From contig NC_079378.1 of assembly GCF_021018895.1 (NCBI RefSeq), forward strand, positions 12,177,001 to 12,241,000: a stretch of DNA of 64,000 bases, read 5' to 3'. Both the position numbers and the translations under genes were made by a program. The notes beneath the pieces are model-generated. The model had not been told where the DNA came from, did no database searches, and worked only from the letters and a program-made list of their open reading frames with translations. Shown here in pieces: positions 32,601 through 45,354 of the stretch. Numbering within the stretch: the first letter of the stretch is position 1; each line of letters opens with the position of its first letter. Source of the DNA: Seriola aureovittata. Taxonomy: Eukaryota; Chordata; Actinopteri; Carangiformes; Carangidae.

Positions 32601-34779
32601 GTAAAAAGTCCCATGTTTGACGACCCATATTCTCCTTTGCCATTATTTTTCTCTCCTTTGCCATATTTACTATCATCACCAGAAGGTTTTGTCACTTAAG
32701 TAAACATGTTTTGGAGCGCTTGCTTCTGTGGGTTGTTTTTTTGTTAGTACTCCCGCCCTGTGTGGCAAAAGGTGGATGTTTCAACCAGCTCTTCCAGCAC
32801 TTTTAGACATCCATTTTCGACTCTCACACTCAAGTGTAAGGTGTTACACACACTGTGGTTACAGCTGATTCAGGTCAGTGGGAAGTGTGTCCTCTGTTCA
32901 GTCAGCCTATTGTAGCTGGTAATTTGTTGACTATTGTGACAGTAAATATCCCAGGGATCAGCCTTACATCAATTTTTCTTGTTAGTTATTGATCTAAACC
33001 TTATTGTCATTGTGAACTGAATGTCTTTGGGTTAGGGACAGATAGATGGATGAAACCATACATTTGAAGTCATCGCCTTAGACTCTAGGAAAACATGATG
33101 GACATTATAACTGTTTTATCATTTTAAATAGACCAAATGATTCATCAAAAAATAATTATAGAAATCAAAATTAGTTGCTGGTAAACAGTTATTAGTTAAA
33201 GTCCTAATATATATTGTAACCAAATAATAATTTCTCAATTTTCAAGTTAGCTAAACTACCCTATAAACTCCATATAAGAGATTATAATCTAGAGAAGGAA
33301 TACCAGTTCTTTTTTTTTTTTTTTTTTTTGGTAAAGCGTGATGCAACAATTCAGGTCCATATTTTTCTATGCATATGATCTCAATTTGGTAAAATCAATT
33401 TCTTAAAATGTATTGATTTGCAATAGACGGTGTCAATCCACCAGAAACAATTGTAGAGATCCTGAGCAACCACAGAGCTGATTAGAGTGAATTTCAGAGT
33501 GATTAAAGAAAACGTTCTTGTTTTGTTTGAAAGGGTCAAGAGTCAAAGTGATAACCTGCATAAGCTATTTGATCTCAGCAAATTCTATTTAACACAAGCC
33601 TGCAGCAAAGATGGAAGTTTTCACTTTCTACCTGTGAAAAACTGATTTTATTTTCCTGTGAGCTCTGGACATGAGCTGCCCTCCTCACGCAATTTCATGG
33701 TCGATGAGTAACCCTCACAAACAGCCCCACACACCTTTTTAATATTTGATATTTTGAATTTTTCATCTATACCTTGACCTTTTTATTTGAAGTTTCCTTC
33801 AGCAGCCAGAGGCCTACTACTTGTCTACACTGCAACCAAGGTAAAATGCCTACCATGAGCAAGGGGGGTCAGACAAAACTAAAATTACCGGCTCTGCTCT
33901 GAAGCATGATAGGTGACCTGTCTCCTGCAGCATTAAAAAGAGTTTTAAAAAAACATGCCATTTGAAAAACCTGGTGATAATGTGATCAAAAAATGATCCT
34001 ACCTATTTCAAAATATAGATTTTTTTTTTCTTTTCACAAAAACTGAATTGAAAGAAAGAAAAAAAGAAAGAAAAAAAGAACTATTTAAATGTTAAATGTT
34101 TTTCTACGGCCCTGCTAATTGTTGTTGACACTTTAAAGTTTCATGGAAAGAAAATGTGAACATTTTTTTGCAGAGAACTTAACAGCAGGCAGACATGGCA
34201 AAAAAAAAAGAAAAAAAAAAGTGGGTCACACCTTAATCTTAGTCCAAGTGGAATAAAACACTTCATGAATCATGCAGATACTGTAGAGTCAGGCCTCACA
34301 ATACATACACTGTGTGACAGACAGTGCGTGTTTCGTTTCTGTGTCCCATGTGTGTGTTTTTTCGTGCAGTTATGTGCACCCAACATTTTCACACAGTGGC
34401 CATGTTCTATCTTATTCCTGGAAAAACAGATTTTGCTACAATGTTATACAGGCAAAACATCCAAAAATATGAATGATGACATCACAGGAGACTTTTTTAA
34501 TTCAACATTTTCATTTTTAGGATGCGCACCGCCTAAATGAATAGACCCCAAGATACTTAAGTATGAAAGCTGGGTTGCAGGCAAGGGCGGGGACCTGGTT
34601 GTTTTCCTGGTGTCGTAGACTGTTTGTAGACATAGATTTAAACTGCGACCTGACTGGTCGGCAGAGGCAGACACCTGTGAGGCGGTAATTCTAGTTATTC
34701 AGTCTTCACTTTGTCCATATTAGACCATATTTACCATATTAGAAATACAGACCTGAACTTAACTCTACAGGCCAGAAAG
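32601..34779. other. Unique sequence with homopolymer runs, no gene seen
   Basis: A run of 20 T lies at 33310-33329 and A-rich runs lie at 34060-34080 and 34200-34220. The open frame at 34265-34540 (91 codons) has no domain I recognise. Confidence 0.5.
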
Positions 34780-35060
34780 GGTGGGCCTACATATGATATC
34801 ATCTCTGAGCACATGGTGTAAAAGCCCACAGGAGTGACCCATCCATATGTCTCACTCTAAAGCCTTTGTCCTCATACAAAATCAAGTCAAATTCCTGACA
34901 TGGGGGTGATGCACATTAATGCAAGCGAGAATTCCTGGACTGCATCTCTAGAGGTTAAATTCCCTCCTTCTGTTCTTCCTATTATCTAACAGACAGTCCT
35001 GGGGGCTAGACTGAGCCGGATGGAACAGGAGTCTGTGGAGGTATGACATATCAAAGAGAT
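34780..35060. other. Possible conserved non-coding block
   Basis: Unique balanced sequence including 'tgatgcacattaatgcaag' and 'ctctagaggttaaattccc'. No repeats. Texture-based. Confidence 0.3.
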
Positions 35061-35750
35061 TAATATTACAATCTCAGTTCATCGCCCTGATTTATGGAAA
35101 AAAGGCAAGAGAATTTCCCAGACTGACTGTTCTCATTTGCATGTATGTGAAAATATGCACAGGAAGTAAAACAAAAAAAAGTAAAACAAAAAACACACAC
35201 GTAAGAATTTGTAGGTGAAATTGCAATTACATATGAGAAATCTTTGAGACTATATTCCATCTGTCTCACTTAATCCCAGACACAAACAGCATCATTTGCA
35301 AAAAGACGACACACATAATGAAAGCACTCAAGTCCCATCTTAGCTAGATCAAAGTGCCAATGAGCAGCCCAAACTCCACTGATTTGCGGACATCAGAGAA
35401 AGTCTCATGTTTGATACCTCAAAATCAGTGCTACTCATCTAATCTAATTATGCTACTCTGACAATTTAGCAGTGTAATTAAGTCTCTCAGTAAGTCCTTG
35501 CTGTGACTGACAGATTGTTGACTGCTTAACAGTGCAGAGTGACAGGAAATGATGCAAAATAACATGAGACATGAGCTATTGATAACAGTAATTATCTGAC
35601 ACCAGTACAAGCTGTTCATCGTAAAAGAATTTGGAACAGATTTTGGAAACTCATTTAAACATCTTGTTTCAGGTGACTATGTTTTAAGTAGTAGATAAAA
35701 AAGTTTGAAAGAAATTTCATGAATCTAAAACATGGACAGTGCATAATCAG
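35061..35750. other. Unique sequence, no gene seen
   Basis: Ordinary AT-rich sequence; open frames are short and unsupported. Confidence 0.5.
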
Positions 35751-36425
35751 GTGTTGCTGTCAAACCCAATTGCTGCGGAACAGTTTGATACAATAGCGTA
35801 GTCTGGTATATCCTGGGTCTGCACTGGTACCCACTGCTTTCAGGAAATAACCGCAGTCTCTCACTCTGACTCTAACTTTAATAAAAGCTTTCACCTTCTT
35901 CTGGCTATTTGGTTTTTGTGAGTCAACTGCCAGCAATCGAGATAAAAGCATTACAACCTTAAGCAGTAGTTCAAACTCAACCAAGCACTGTAACAAAGTG
36001 TAGCTTGCTTTCAGCTGTGTTGGTGGTAAATGACATGTTTTCCCTCTGTACATGCCCTGATTTCCTCACTGCTCAACTTGACCTGGCTGCTGGCGCTTCA
36101 GATCCTGTACATACTTGCTGCCCTCAACAATTTATTTTCATGCCAAACTGCTACATGCAGAAGAATACTGAAGAAACTACTTGCCAGGTTGGTTCATACA
36201 GTATACCAGTGATAGACGGTACACTCAGTGCTCGTTTGGCTGAGGATAATGTTCCTGGCTGCCTGCACAGTCCGGTGAGTTTACCGATTTTAAATGGAAA
36301 AAATATAAAAAAAAAAAAAAAAAAAAAAAAGAGTAGTAACCAGTAGCAAGAAATTATTTCTTAATCCAAAAAAAAAAGTATTTTTGGAACCAGAATAAAT
36401 CGAAGAACAGGACTCAAACTTCAGA
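35751..36425. other. Unique sequence with a 24-A run
   Basis: The A-run at 36307-36330 could be the tail of an unrecognised retro-insertion, but I found no matching target duplication upstream. The overlapping open frames at 35760-36346 show no known domain. Confidence 0.45.
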
Positions 36426-36908
36426 GGCCAGTTGCACAAAACACCTTAAGTTACTATTTTCTTGAGAGTCTTAGTCAAGGTTTTCCTACAAGTAAAACAG
36501 TTGCACAAAACACCCATAAGTTTTGTCCTTAAAGTTTCCTTAAGGTGTACACTAAAGTATTAAGGTTTTCTGCTTATCTTAGTCTTATACTTAAGGAATC
36601 ACTTAAAGTCAGTTAAACTGTTTCACAAAAGACCTTAGCGACCAAAGTAAGGAAAACTAAAGGTACCTCTGACTATATCTTAACTGCAACATGGCCGAGT
36701 TTATGGTGATAAATGAAGAAAATGAACACATCCCAGGAAGTGTGCCGCGACAAGGAGACACCCTTAATGATGCAGTAGAATTTTATCACTGTAAAATCAC
36801 TTTCACTGCCTCAAATGCCTTAACTTTTCCTTAACTAAAGAAACCTTCAGCTGAAGAGAAATTAAACTTTAAGTGCCAGAAAACTTAAGGTCTTTTGTGC
36901 AACCAGCC
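36426..36908 (+). mobile_element. Harbinger-like non-autonomous DNA transposon with repeated TIR motif
   Basis: The left end (36426-36450, GGCCAGTTGCACAAAACACC, then ttaag) and the right end (36884-36908) are reverse complements with 22 of 25 matches. The same 'ttgcacaaaacacc...taag' motif recurs inside at about 36501-36522 and, altered, at 36618-36637. From 36691 a frame opens MAEFMVINEENEH and then PRQGDTLND, which resembles the N-terminus of PIF/Harbinger transposases (HARBI1-like, with R-x-D-P-L-N/E-D), and stops after about 50 codons. The catalytic part is absent. The 3-base target duplication expected for the superfamily was not found. Confidence 0.72.
36691..36834 (+). pseudogene. N-terminal remnant of a Harbinger-like transposase
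   Basis: The frame starts at the ATG at 36691 and ends in a stop near 36834, a small part of a normal transposase of some 350 residues. It has no nuclease (DDE) motifs. The similarity is a recognised pattern (basic, then 'DTLND', then a hydrophobic/aromatic helix start), not an alignment. Confidence 0.38.
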
Positions 36909-37036
36909 CCAGGCCTCTACTCTAGAATCAATTCTGCCATTTTCAAAACAAAGACATTTCGAAATGTCACAGTAGGAAAAAAAATTGTGAATGATCAAAT
37001 GAATGATGGTTGATTTGTTTTTTTGTTACTTTAGTT
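36909..37036. other. Unique spacer
   Basis: Short spacer between the Harbinger-like element and repeat C; nothing seen. Confidence 0.5.
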
Positions 37037-37125
37037 GCAGGGTCCAGGTATTGTGCATGCATGCCCACTGTCACCCGGCCATGACGTACCAGGACACTTG
37101 AATAAATTGGAGCCATTGTATTTTT
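37037..37125 (+). repeat. Dispersed repeat C, copy 1
   Basis: 'gcagggtccaggtattgtgc', 'atgcatgcccactg', 'accaggacacttgaataaa' and 'ttggagccattgtattt' match in order 53925-54005 ('ccagggtttggtgttgtac', 'atgctcactcactgg', 'cagggacacttaatgg', 'actagagccatcattt'). Two copies in one window suggest an old dispersed element of unknown type. Confidence 0.6.
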
Positions 37126-37720
37126 CCACAGTGTTGCTGGGCAAATGTGACCCTACCCTGAGAAGTGCAGACACTGTGCCTTTTTTGTTGTGTTAACTCA
37201 CACAATATGTATTAACTGGACTTTCTGCATGGCAGAAAACCTGTGACTTTATCAAGTATTTGAACAAGATGTCATCATCCTCAACAATGCTGACAAAAAG
37301 AGAGAAAGGCATTGCGCTTTGTGCACTTCTACTATGAATGGAGAATAAGAAGAAAAAATGTGTGAAAATTGGACCATGGAGCTGGGGTAAATTTGTCTGA
37401 AGTCTGTTAAGGGAAATTAATGTAGCTTTGACTTGACTGAGTCAAAGCTGATCAGGGGGAAGGTGGTTATTACTTAGAAATAAATATAGTAATAGTTATT
37501 TTGAAGATACATTTCCTGTTTTATTTTGTGACTTATAATGGGGGATAATATCATAGATGAAAGAGGAGGACCTGCCAATGATGAGAGAAAGCTACAGATG
37601 GTCCATTAAGCAAGACATTCATCATAAACTTAGTTTCTTTTTATAGTGACTGAAAGGTCTTCAAGACGCTTGTTTTCCTGAGTCTGCACTTAAGACCACT
37701 CCTGTACGACCTCTATCTCA
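37126..37720. other. Unique sequence, no gene seen
   Basis: Nothing stands out. Confidence 0.5.
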
Positions 37721-38235
37721 GAGTATATTGTAACGGGGCTCCTTCTCATTCATAATGCATGCGACGACACAGAGTCTCTCCAGCTCTCTGAAGACATACG
37801 AGCTGACTAATAAAAACTGATATTTAAAAATGAAAGTTCATTTCTGCTATGAGGATTAATGGCCATCCCAGTGGTGGTCACTTAAGAGTACATGATAACT
37901 CAACAATGAGTTCAGAAAAGTCTCCTGTGGCCGTTGTTGTATTTCAGACCTCTGCTTCTTTTCTTTTGTTATGAATGTATTATTCAAAATGTTTTTTGTC
38001 CATTATCTGACGTAATATTTGATTCATTTTCCAAAATGAGACATAGATGTGAGGATGCATTCGCCTTCATCCTCTGATAACGATGTGTATTTTCAGTTTG
38101 GAAATCCAATCTGCAGACATCAGGAAGAGATGAATTACCTGTGGAAGTCAGTACGCCTCACCTGGTTTTATCTACACACATCCAGTTAATTCTACAGCAA
38201 GTGAGCTTGGCTGAAGCCCAGATCATTATCTAAGT
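37721..38235. other. Possible conserved non-coding block
   Basis: Unique and repeat-free ('gagctgactaataaaaactg', 'gaggattaatggcc', 'cctctgataacgatgtg'). At 38095-38160 a phrase after 'tgtattttcag' looks like a splice acceptor plus open frame, but no donor or family similarity backs an exon. Confidence 0.3.
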
Positions 38236-40484
38236 ATCCATTCAGCTGTGTCACAGTCTTATTTAAACAAATGGTCCTTACTGAACCTTTGGCTTTGCTC
38301 CAGTTCACTTGTCAGGAGTCAAACTGAAGCAAAAGCAGTTCAGCAGCTGGCTGCAGTCCCGCTACATATCTGTTCTGTGCATATGATTTCAAAACTCGTG
38401 GACTTGAGTGAAAAGCTCCAACAAGGAGATCAACAGAGCAGAAAACGGCATGATTATATTCAGAAGCAACCTATTTGGAAAAATGACTCCTAATATGGCA
38501 AAATTTCTTTATTTGGAAATACCATTATGTTTTTAAAACCGAGTTACAATGCTCTCTCTTTCTCACACACACAGTCACACACAACCAACTTGACTATGTG
38601 GTGGCCCTAACTGGTAGTGGAAGGTAAATGAATTTTTGAAAGATTTCATTACATAATACTTGACATAATCTCCCTCTTTTATTGGTTGCACAGTTGATTT
38701 TTATTTGGAATCCATCAACTGGGCCTCATTTTAAAAAAACATTTTTATTCCTCAAGTTGTTTTGCTCATGCGAGAGACTTCTTCATTTATCCTGACTGCT
38801 GGAGAGTGCAGGCATCTTAACCTCTTTTGGGTTGTTTATGTGTTAATGTCAGTTGTGGGTCACTAAGGTCACATATTTCTTTAGGTGACATTGTGCTTAG
38901 GTGAGAGTACGCAGACACACAAAGTCAAGGGTTGTGGTCGAATAGTCTATTTTGCTTAGAAAAGTTTCTATCTGAGTGAAATGACCCTGAAGTATCCAAG
39001 TGGCAGTCATGATAAGAGCTGGTCAGATTCTCTAAATGATAAGGAAAGAAGCTTCAACGCTTCCTTTCCTATCTTTCATAGACACTTCCTATTGCATTTT
39101 GATCTTTCTGTTTACTTGAATGAATCATATGAACTCAAAATCCAGACTCACCTGAAACTAGATGGATTTTGACTCTGACTCTTGGATCTGAAATTTATCC
39201 TATAAGAATCAATAACTATTGGATATATTTTTTTAATGTTTTTACTAATTAACTCAAGGAATTATAATTTTTTGTATCATTTTTTTGAGTCATAAAATTG
39301 CTCATTTGAACCTGACGAATGGCACCTGTTCTCGAGGTGTGTCTATTCACGAGACATGAACATTAACATAATTTACATCCAAACTGCTGTGTAAGGCTGC
39401 CTGTTCTGCTCCTTGTATGGGAAACTTTCATTCATAAAATGTCACCGTAAAGTAAAAACAACTTTACAGTGTCAAGCTTGAATTCCTGCAGATGGACACA
39501 CAGCAAATTTAGCAGCGTCATATAATCTTATAAGGGCACTCCAGAAATAAGAACATACAACAACATCCGTCAGCCATGTGTCATTGCAGAGCCGTTACGG
39601 TGACAGAAATGAAGAGGAAAGGGTTTGATCTGATGCTAGATGCCAAAGAAACAGCTTGGTAAAACAAAGAGGTCCATGACTGAAACAGGAGGTGGTCAAG
39701 CCAATGTGACAGTCGCAGATGACAGAATACATTACACTAAAGGTGATGTTACACTGTCAGGTGTTATAACAAGAGCATGTTCACCTGGACAATGACCTGC
39801 ATAAAGACCCTGAGGCAGCCGTTATGGAGAATTTTCCTCACAACAAATACATTGTGTAAGTCATGCCAAAATACTGATGCTAAAAAAATCTAAAGTGTAT
39901 TGTCAGCCACAATGCACATTACACTGTATATGATTGTTTTGATTGTTGTCTCATTCTGTGCCATTATTCGTGTTTTAATTGAGTTCAGCGACATTCTTAA
40001 ACTCAAATTTATTCAGATTAAAGCATTGAAATTGAAATTAAATCAATGAAACAGGTCTGGATGTATAAGAAATTGATGAAAAAAAATATTTGTTAATGTG
40101 TGCCATTTAAGAGGGTATCTGTTCTTAAGATGCATAAGGCGCATTACGGGTAGTGTGAAGACAATTCTTCGACAAATAGGGCCGAGATCAAGATCAAAAC
40201 AACCCCATCTTATACCCTCCTGACCTCGCTGACCTGTTGACTACCTTTACACTTTAAGGGCAGTAAATAAAACCCCCCTGCTGACTACTGTTCCCCTGTG
40301 TCCCTCTAATATGTATCAGATTGGAAGATGTACAACTGTACACCGTGTTGTTAAAGCAGCCTGAATGTTGAAGCACACACACCAAATACTCATTCACCTC
40401 CAAAGTGACTCATTAACTTAATATCGATTGGGCCCTGCTGGGACGACTGTGGGCCATGTTCTGCTGTCAGAAATCAGCAAGATA
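38236..40484. other. Unique AT-rich sequence, no gene seen
   Basis: Over 2 kb without clear repeats beyond a short CA run near 38566. Open frames at 38248-38493 and 38981-39172 have no domain I recognise. I cannot assign anything here. Confidence 0.5.
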
Positions 40485-40513
40485 AGAGAGAGAGATAAGG
40501 GGGGAGGGAGTGA

Positions 40514-40585
<72 letters not shown>
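40485..40585 (+). repeat. (GA)n microsatellite, about 100 bases
   Basis: GA-rich lead-in, then an uninterrupted AG repeat of about 69 bases (40517-40585). The serine/leucine-rich minus-strand frames through it are artefacts. Confidence 0.98.
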
Positions 40586-40588
<3 letters not shown>

Positions 40589-40653
40589 AGTGTGATACAG
40601 CAAGGGAAAGAGAGAGAAAGAGGCATCACATGCATACATTTGTAAGTAGACAG

Positions 40654-40654
<1 letters not shown>

Positions 40655-40695
<41 letters not shown>
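40655..40695 (+). repeat. (TG)n microsatellite, about 41 bases
   Basis: Pure TG repeat 70 bases after the GA repeat. A shorter TG run follows near 40793-40807. Confidence 0.98.
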
Positions 40696-40697
<2 letters not shown>

Positions 40698-41009
40698 ACT
40701 TACTGTATATACTAGATAACACAATTACAGTAAGAAAGCCAATAACAATTTAGCTCCTTACTTGCAAGAGGAATGTCATCTCAATGACCAAGTGTGTGTG
40801 TGTGTGTTTGAGTTTGACTTTGTGTGTAATTGCATATGTGGATGGACATGTTTGGCTTCAGATACACACACGGCATGTGTGAGCAGCTGTCACACAGCAC
40901 CGTGAAAAGCCCTAATCTGGATGCTGAGTGCAAGAACCCTGATTTTATGATTAAAGCATAAAATAAGTTTGGATGGCAATGTTGTGTGACATTGCTTGAA
41001 TGTTACAGA

Positions 41010-41112
41010 CATTTGTTGTTCCCAGCAGGTGAAGTTTGGCCACTAGTGCCACCATGAGGTTGACATTTTTGTTTGAGGCTAACTAATGACATTCCCATCA
41101 GTTTCAGTTGCA
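41010..41112 (+). repeat. Dispersed fish repeat fragment
   Basis: 'ggccactagtgccaccatga', 'ggttgacatttttgtttgag' and 'atgacattcccatcagtttc' follow a common percomorph repeat that contains 'gccaccatgaggttgacatttgtggtttt' and 'attcccatcagcctcagctg'. Short fragment. Confidence 0.55.
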
Positions 41113-41899
41113 GTAGAAGAGCGTCAGTAATTATACTTCATTGTCTCAACAATACCAAACAACATGCCCCCACTAATGCAGCTGCTGTGTTGTTCTGAGC
41201 AGGACTGAGTCCTAAAACCCTGGAAAGAAGATAGCAGTTTTGCACTTACGGTTCCCTCTTCCTGAAGTCTATAGGTTTTTTTGAATGGGTTCTTAGTTAA
41301 ATGCATGAAATAAGGCCTGTGGTTAACACAAGCTCAGGACATTTTCACTTTTTATTCTACGACATAAAACACATCAGTAAATCCCCCAGTCGTGATTTTT
41401 AAGCTTTTACATCTTTTAAAAAAGATGGTTGCTAACGAGTGGTTAAATGCAACTACAGAGGTTGTCTGGGACATTAAGCGCCATCACGCTAAACACGAAA
41501 ACCAATCTACTCACCAGGACGCCTTAACTGTTTATACTTGTGCTCTTACAAACTATTAGCAACTTAACAAAAGGAAAGGCTTTCGCAGAAGAGGTAAGTG
41601 CACTAAATCAAATTACCGTAGTTTATGAACAAAGACTGAAGGAAGATAGAATTTTAAAAACAGGTAACATAAAAAAAACAATCCATCTCTGACTCAAGTA
41701 TCCACACATACAAAGTCACATCTAAACAAATGCATGCCATTCCTCAATGTCTCTCTCTCTTTCTCTCTCACATGCAGAGACACACACAGTCACTTGTTCC
41801 TGCTCTCCATCACGCGTTCCTCACAATAGAAAGGATAAATCTGTCTGTTTGTTTGCTCCTCAGCTCTTCCGTCCTCTTCATTATTGCAGCCTTTTGCTC
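41113..41899. other. Unique sequence, no gene seen
   Basis: Ordinary sequence with a short TC run near 41750-41770. Confidence 0.5.
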
Positions 41900-42135
41900 G
41901 AGTGGCTGTGCAGACAGTCAGGATTGGCTCCAGTCCTAAACCTCACTGGCCCAATCTCCCCTGCATGATTGAATAAGCTAAGCCTTATCTCCCACTGGTC
42001 AATATCATATACCTGCCGGTGCTAAGCGAATGCCTCTCTCCACATGTAGATGCTTGTCAAATTGAACGAGGGCCAGAGTTTATTGATTGGGTGATAACGG
42101 AGGTGGCAATTGAGGGATTGGGTGAATTTAGGTTG
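41900..42135. other. Candidate conserved non-coding element
   Basis: Unique balanced sequence: 'gcatgattgaataagctaag', 'cttatctcccactgg', 'tttattgattgggtgataac'. GATA-type and TALE/Hox-type (TGATTG) cores are present. No repeats. Confidence 0.4.
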
Positions 42136-44929
42136 TTCTAGACGGTCCTGGGGGAGGTGGGCGAGGGTGGGTGGGTCCTTCAGCAGCTCAGCATAGTATG
42201 TGTGTGCCTGTCAATGTCTCTGTCTATCTTCATGTGTTTTCTGTGTGTCTCTTTGTGCATGCAGGGACAACTACTCATACTGTAAGTCTATGGTTACAAT
42301 ACACAGCAGGTGCATTTGTTGGCAGGTCCACCCCCCCCCCCCCATCCCATTATCGAAGCTCATTCAGCAGCTGCAGCCTTTAATATGTGTGATTATATTG
42401 TGTTTGTATCATCTCATACCCTCAGTAGCTACTCATGTTGTGGTCTTCCTCTCATCTCTGTCTGATAGGGGTGTCTGCTGAGATGCCAGACAGTAAATCA
42501 CGATTAGTTTTTATATAGAACATCACAACATAAATGTCTCTCTGTAATCTTCACACCCCTTCCCGAAGATGTTTACTGGGTTTCTGGGTCTAAACTGAAG
42601 ACATGTTTGAGTCACACAGATAATCTTTTGATACAAAATGCCCAAAGGAAAATTCCAGTTAATCCCAACTTGGATCACGATTTCATTTCTGACAGAAAGT
42701 CAGACAATCAGACAGGTTGTAAACAAGCCAATAGTTAAGAGGATGTGAGCGCACCATAAACGTTGGTTATAAACATTCATTATACAGGAAAATTAACACA
42801 GTAGATCAAATTTTGACGAAGAAAACGGTCTGCAATCTGTGATGGAAGTTTACAATAATCAGTTTTGGTATGTTGTAGCCTGACACTGTTTTTAGTCATA
42901 TTACATTGGTGAATATAATGTTATCATTACTGGTAGGAATAATGACCAAAACTATTAAAAGTAAAACCCAAGTTGTAACAAATATTTTCCTATTTTTGTG
43001 GTGCTCGACTTGATAAGTCTTCTGTTAAAACAATCTATAGCTGTTGATGAGCCTGAATTGACCTCCTGAAAAAGAAAATTAAAATACTGAATATCCTTAG
43101 TTTTCCAGTTGCGACGTCGTTTTGGAGGGCAGATCAAAATGGCATGTTCATGTGAAGAAATTGCCATCTTTATGCTTCAAGAGCACTTAAATATTATTGT
43201 GAAATCAGACCAGGCGATTCTATAATACCTCCCCATTAATACTAACTGTTGTGTCAGTGCCTCATTAGTTGGTCTGACCTGACAACTGACATCATGGGGC
43301 AAAAAGAGATTTCCCATCTGTAGTAGAGGATCAAAGGTAAAACAGTATGGCTAGAGCAGAAATGAGTGCTACAGTAACATGTTAAAAAAAGAACAAAAGT
43401 TTGAAAGTAGCCTGTTTGATCTGCCTACCCCCACAGATAATGTTTTGTGTACACTATATAAACCACCACACTATGAGGTCCTGGAAGGGTTTCTCTCTAG
43501 TGGATATGGGATTCTTGCATTGCGTTACTGCCAGAGCTTTTACAGCAATAAAAATGCACAAAAGGAGATGGTTTGCCAAATAAGGAGACAGGATGGAGTG
43601 ATTACTCTCCTCTAATAACAGGCGAGAAGTACGGATGATGGACCGAAGTTTGCCAGCGAGTTTGATGATCGTCCAAATTGAGTGACCAGTTTCATTAAAA
43701 AAATCCTCTCCTGTCTATCCATCATATTCAAATAGCAACCTGTCAGATTAAAGAAGCAATTAACAGTGGCAAAATAATGAACTTAGTGTCAGTAATTTCA
43801 CGTAGTGAGAAATTATTTTGAATGCTACATTTTCTTCTGTGGTTTATATATAGGTTATGATTAGACGTATATTTCGGGTTTCTGTACATGTCCAACTTGA
43901 TACCAGAAGAACCAACATGAACACAATCACTGCTAGTCGTGTTCATTGTCATGCATGACCAGGCCAGAGGTCAAGCTGCTGGGAAATAAATCTGCAATTA
44001 AATCATCTTGGTGTAGTAATAATTTAACCTGGAAAATGTGGATATAATGTGTCCACATATCAAAACTCCAACTGTTGTCATTTCTTACAAATTGCCAGAG
44101 ATAATGGATTAGGGGTGAAATAACAACACTGTTCTGATTGGCTATTAAGAGTGTGTATATATCAATTGCGGCCAAATGGAGGCAAACCCCCCATATTGCC
44201 TGTGAAAACCAATAATTGTCAGTTGTAGTATACTGGCAGTTTAATTCAGAAGCATATATAAGAGAGTGCGTAGGCAGTGCTGCTGGTAAATAACTGCATT
44301 TAAGTTTAATCACCAGCTGGATGTACGTTCTACATAAAGCACTGGGCTGAAGTTAATAGTAGCTGATTGTGTTACAGCTCTGCCTCGTTTTCTCCTGCAA
44401 AACATCCTGTGGCTGGTACCCCCAAACAGATCATCGAGCCAGAATACTAGATACAGAGAAAACTAACCGGAAAACAGCTGTTGGCGTTTTCATTCGCTCC
44501 AGTCATATTGTAGACTCTGCAGGACACACTTGCAGAGTCGACTGTAAACTAGGGAACGTACGAGAGATCCCTTTCTAGTGTTTGTCATATCATTTCACAA
44601 ATGACAACAGGCAAAAATCCCCACTTAAACTTACTAACTGTACTGTCTTATTGTTGCAGTGCATGCAACAATGCAAATAGTTTGGCGTGGTAAAAAAAAG
44701 GTTAAATAAGCAGGCAGAAAACATTGGTTGTTGCTCTTGATACGGTAATTTTATACTTGACTAGCCACATGTCCACCTTTTCTACCATAACGGCTGTACA
44801 AATAAATAAATAAAAAAACTTTGTCCCATGGAATTTCACGCTTTTAAATGTAGAAATGTGCAAAATAAACACACATTTTAATGACTATAGACAGTTGATT
44901 ATCAACTCAATGTGCAATTGCATACTATT
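42136..44929. other. Unique sequence, no gene seen
   Basis: A run of 13 C lies at 42331-42343 and makes the proline-rich frame there. Open frames at 43379-43615, 43933-44313 (126 codons, minus) and 44369-44578 have no domain or splice support. Confidence 0.5.
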
Positions 44930-45140
44930 AAACCTTGACCTCTGAATATTTTTTTTCCGAGCAAAAAGCACATATAAGTACTTTAGCAGTAGCAGCGATG
45001 CAGCAGACATGTAGCCGGTTTGAACACACGTGCAGGTCGCGGCGGTTCAGCGACACAGCAGCTACACACACAGAACACAGGCAGTGTGTTCTCAGCGTCG
45101 GGCTGTTGTTGCATTTACTGCTTACTGAAGAATGGCACAA
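44930..45140. other. CpG-richer patch in AT-rich surroundings
   Basis: Around 45000-45110 CpG is clearly more frequent ('cacacgtgcaggtcgcggcg' and following) than in the flanks, and an E-box CACGTG is present. Both strands hold 70-codon frames without recognisable content. It might be a small transposon promoter or an untranslated first exon; neither is shown. Confidence 0.3.
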
Positions 45141-45240
45141 GAGCTGAAGAGAGCCCAGCTTCTGACCAGTTGCACCAGAAATAACAATTCCATAAAAAGA
45201 AAAAGTTCTTCAAAACTTAAAATATACAACAGCAAAAGCC

Positions 45241-45258
45241 AGATACATACATACATAC
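45241..45258 (+). repeat. Short (CATA)n microsatellite
   Basis: About four units of 'cata'. Confidence 0.85.
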
Positions 45259-45354
45259 GATTAACACCAAATAGCGTATTCAAATTATGTCTTAATTGGG
45301 GGAAATTTACACAAAGCAAATCAGAAAGTCACCAAATAGAATTCTTACTGTCTA

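Noticed and set aside
36307..36330. Poly(A) of a processed pseudogene
   Set aside because: No target-site duplication and no recognisable coding sequence upstream.
38095..38165. Acceptor-like 'tgtattttcag' with short open frame
   Set aside because: No partner exon, donor or family similarity.
40418..40722. Minus-strand frames with (SL)n and (TH)n
   Set aside because: Products of the GA and TG microsatellites.
43933..44313. 126-codon minus-strand open frame
   Set aside because: No domain or signal recognised; AT-rich chance frame.
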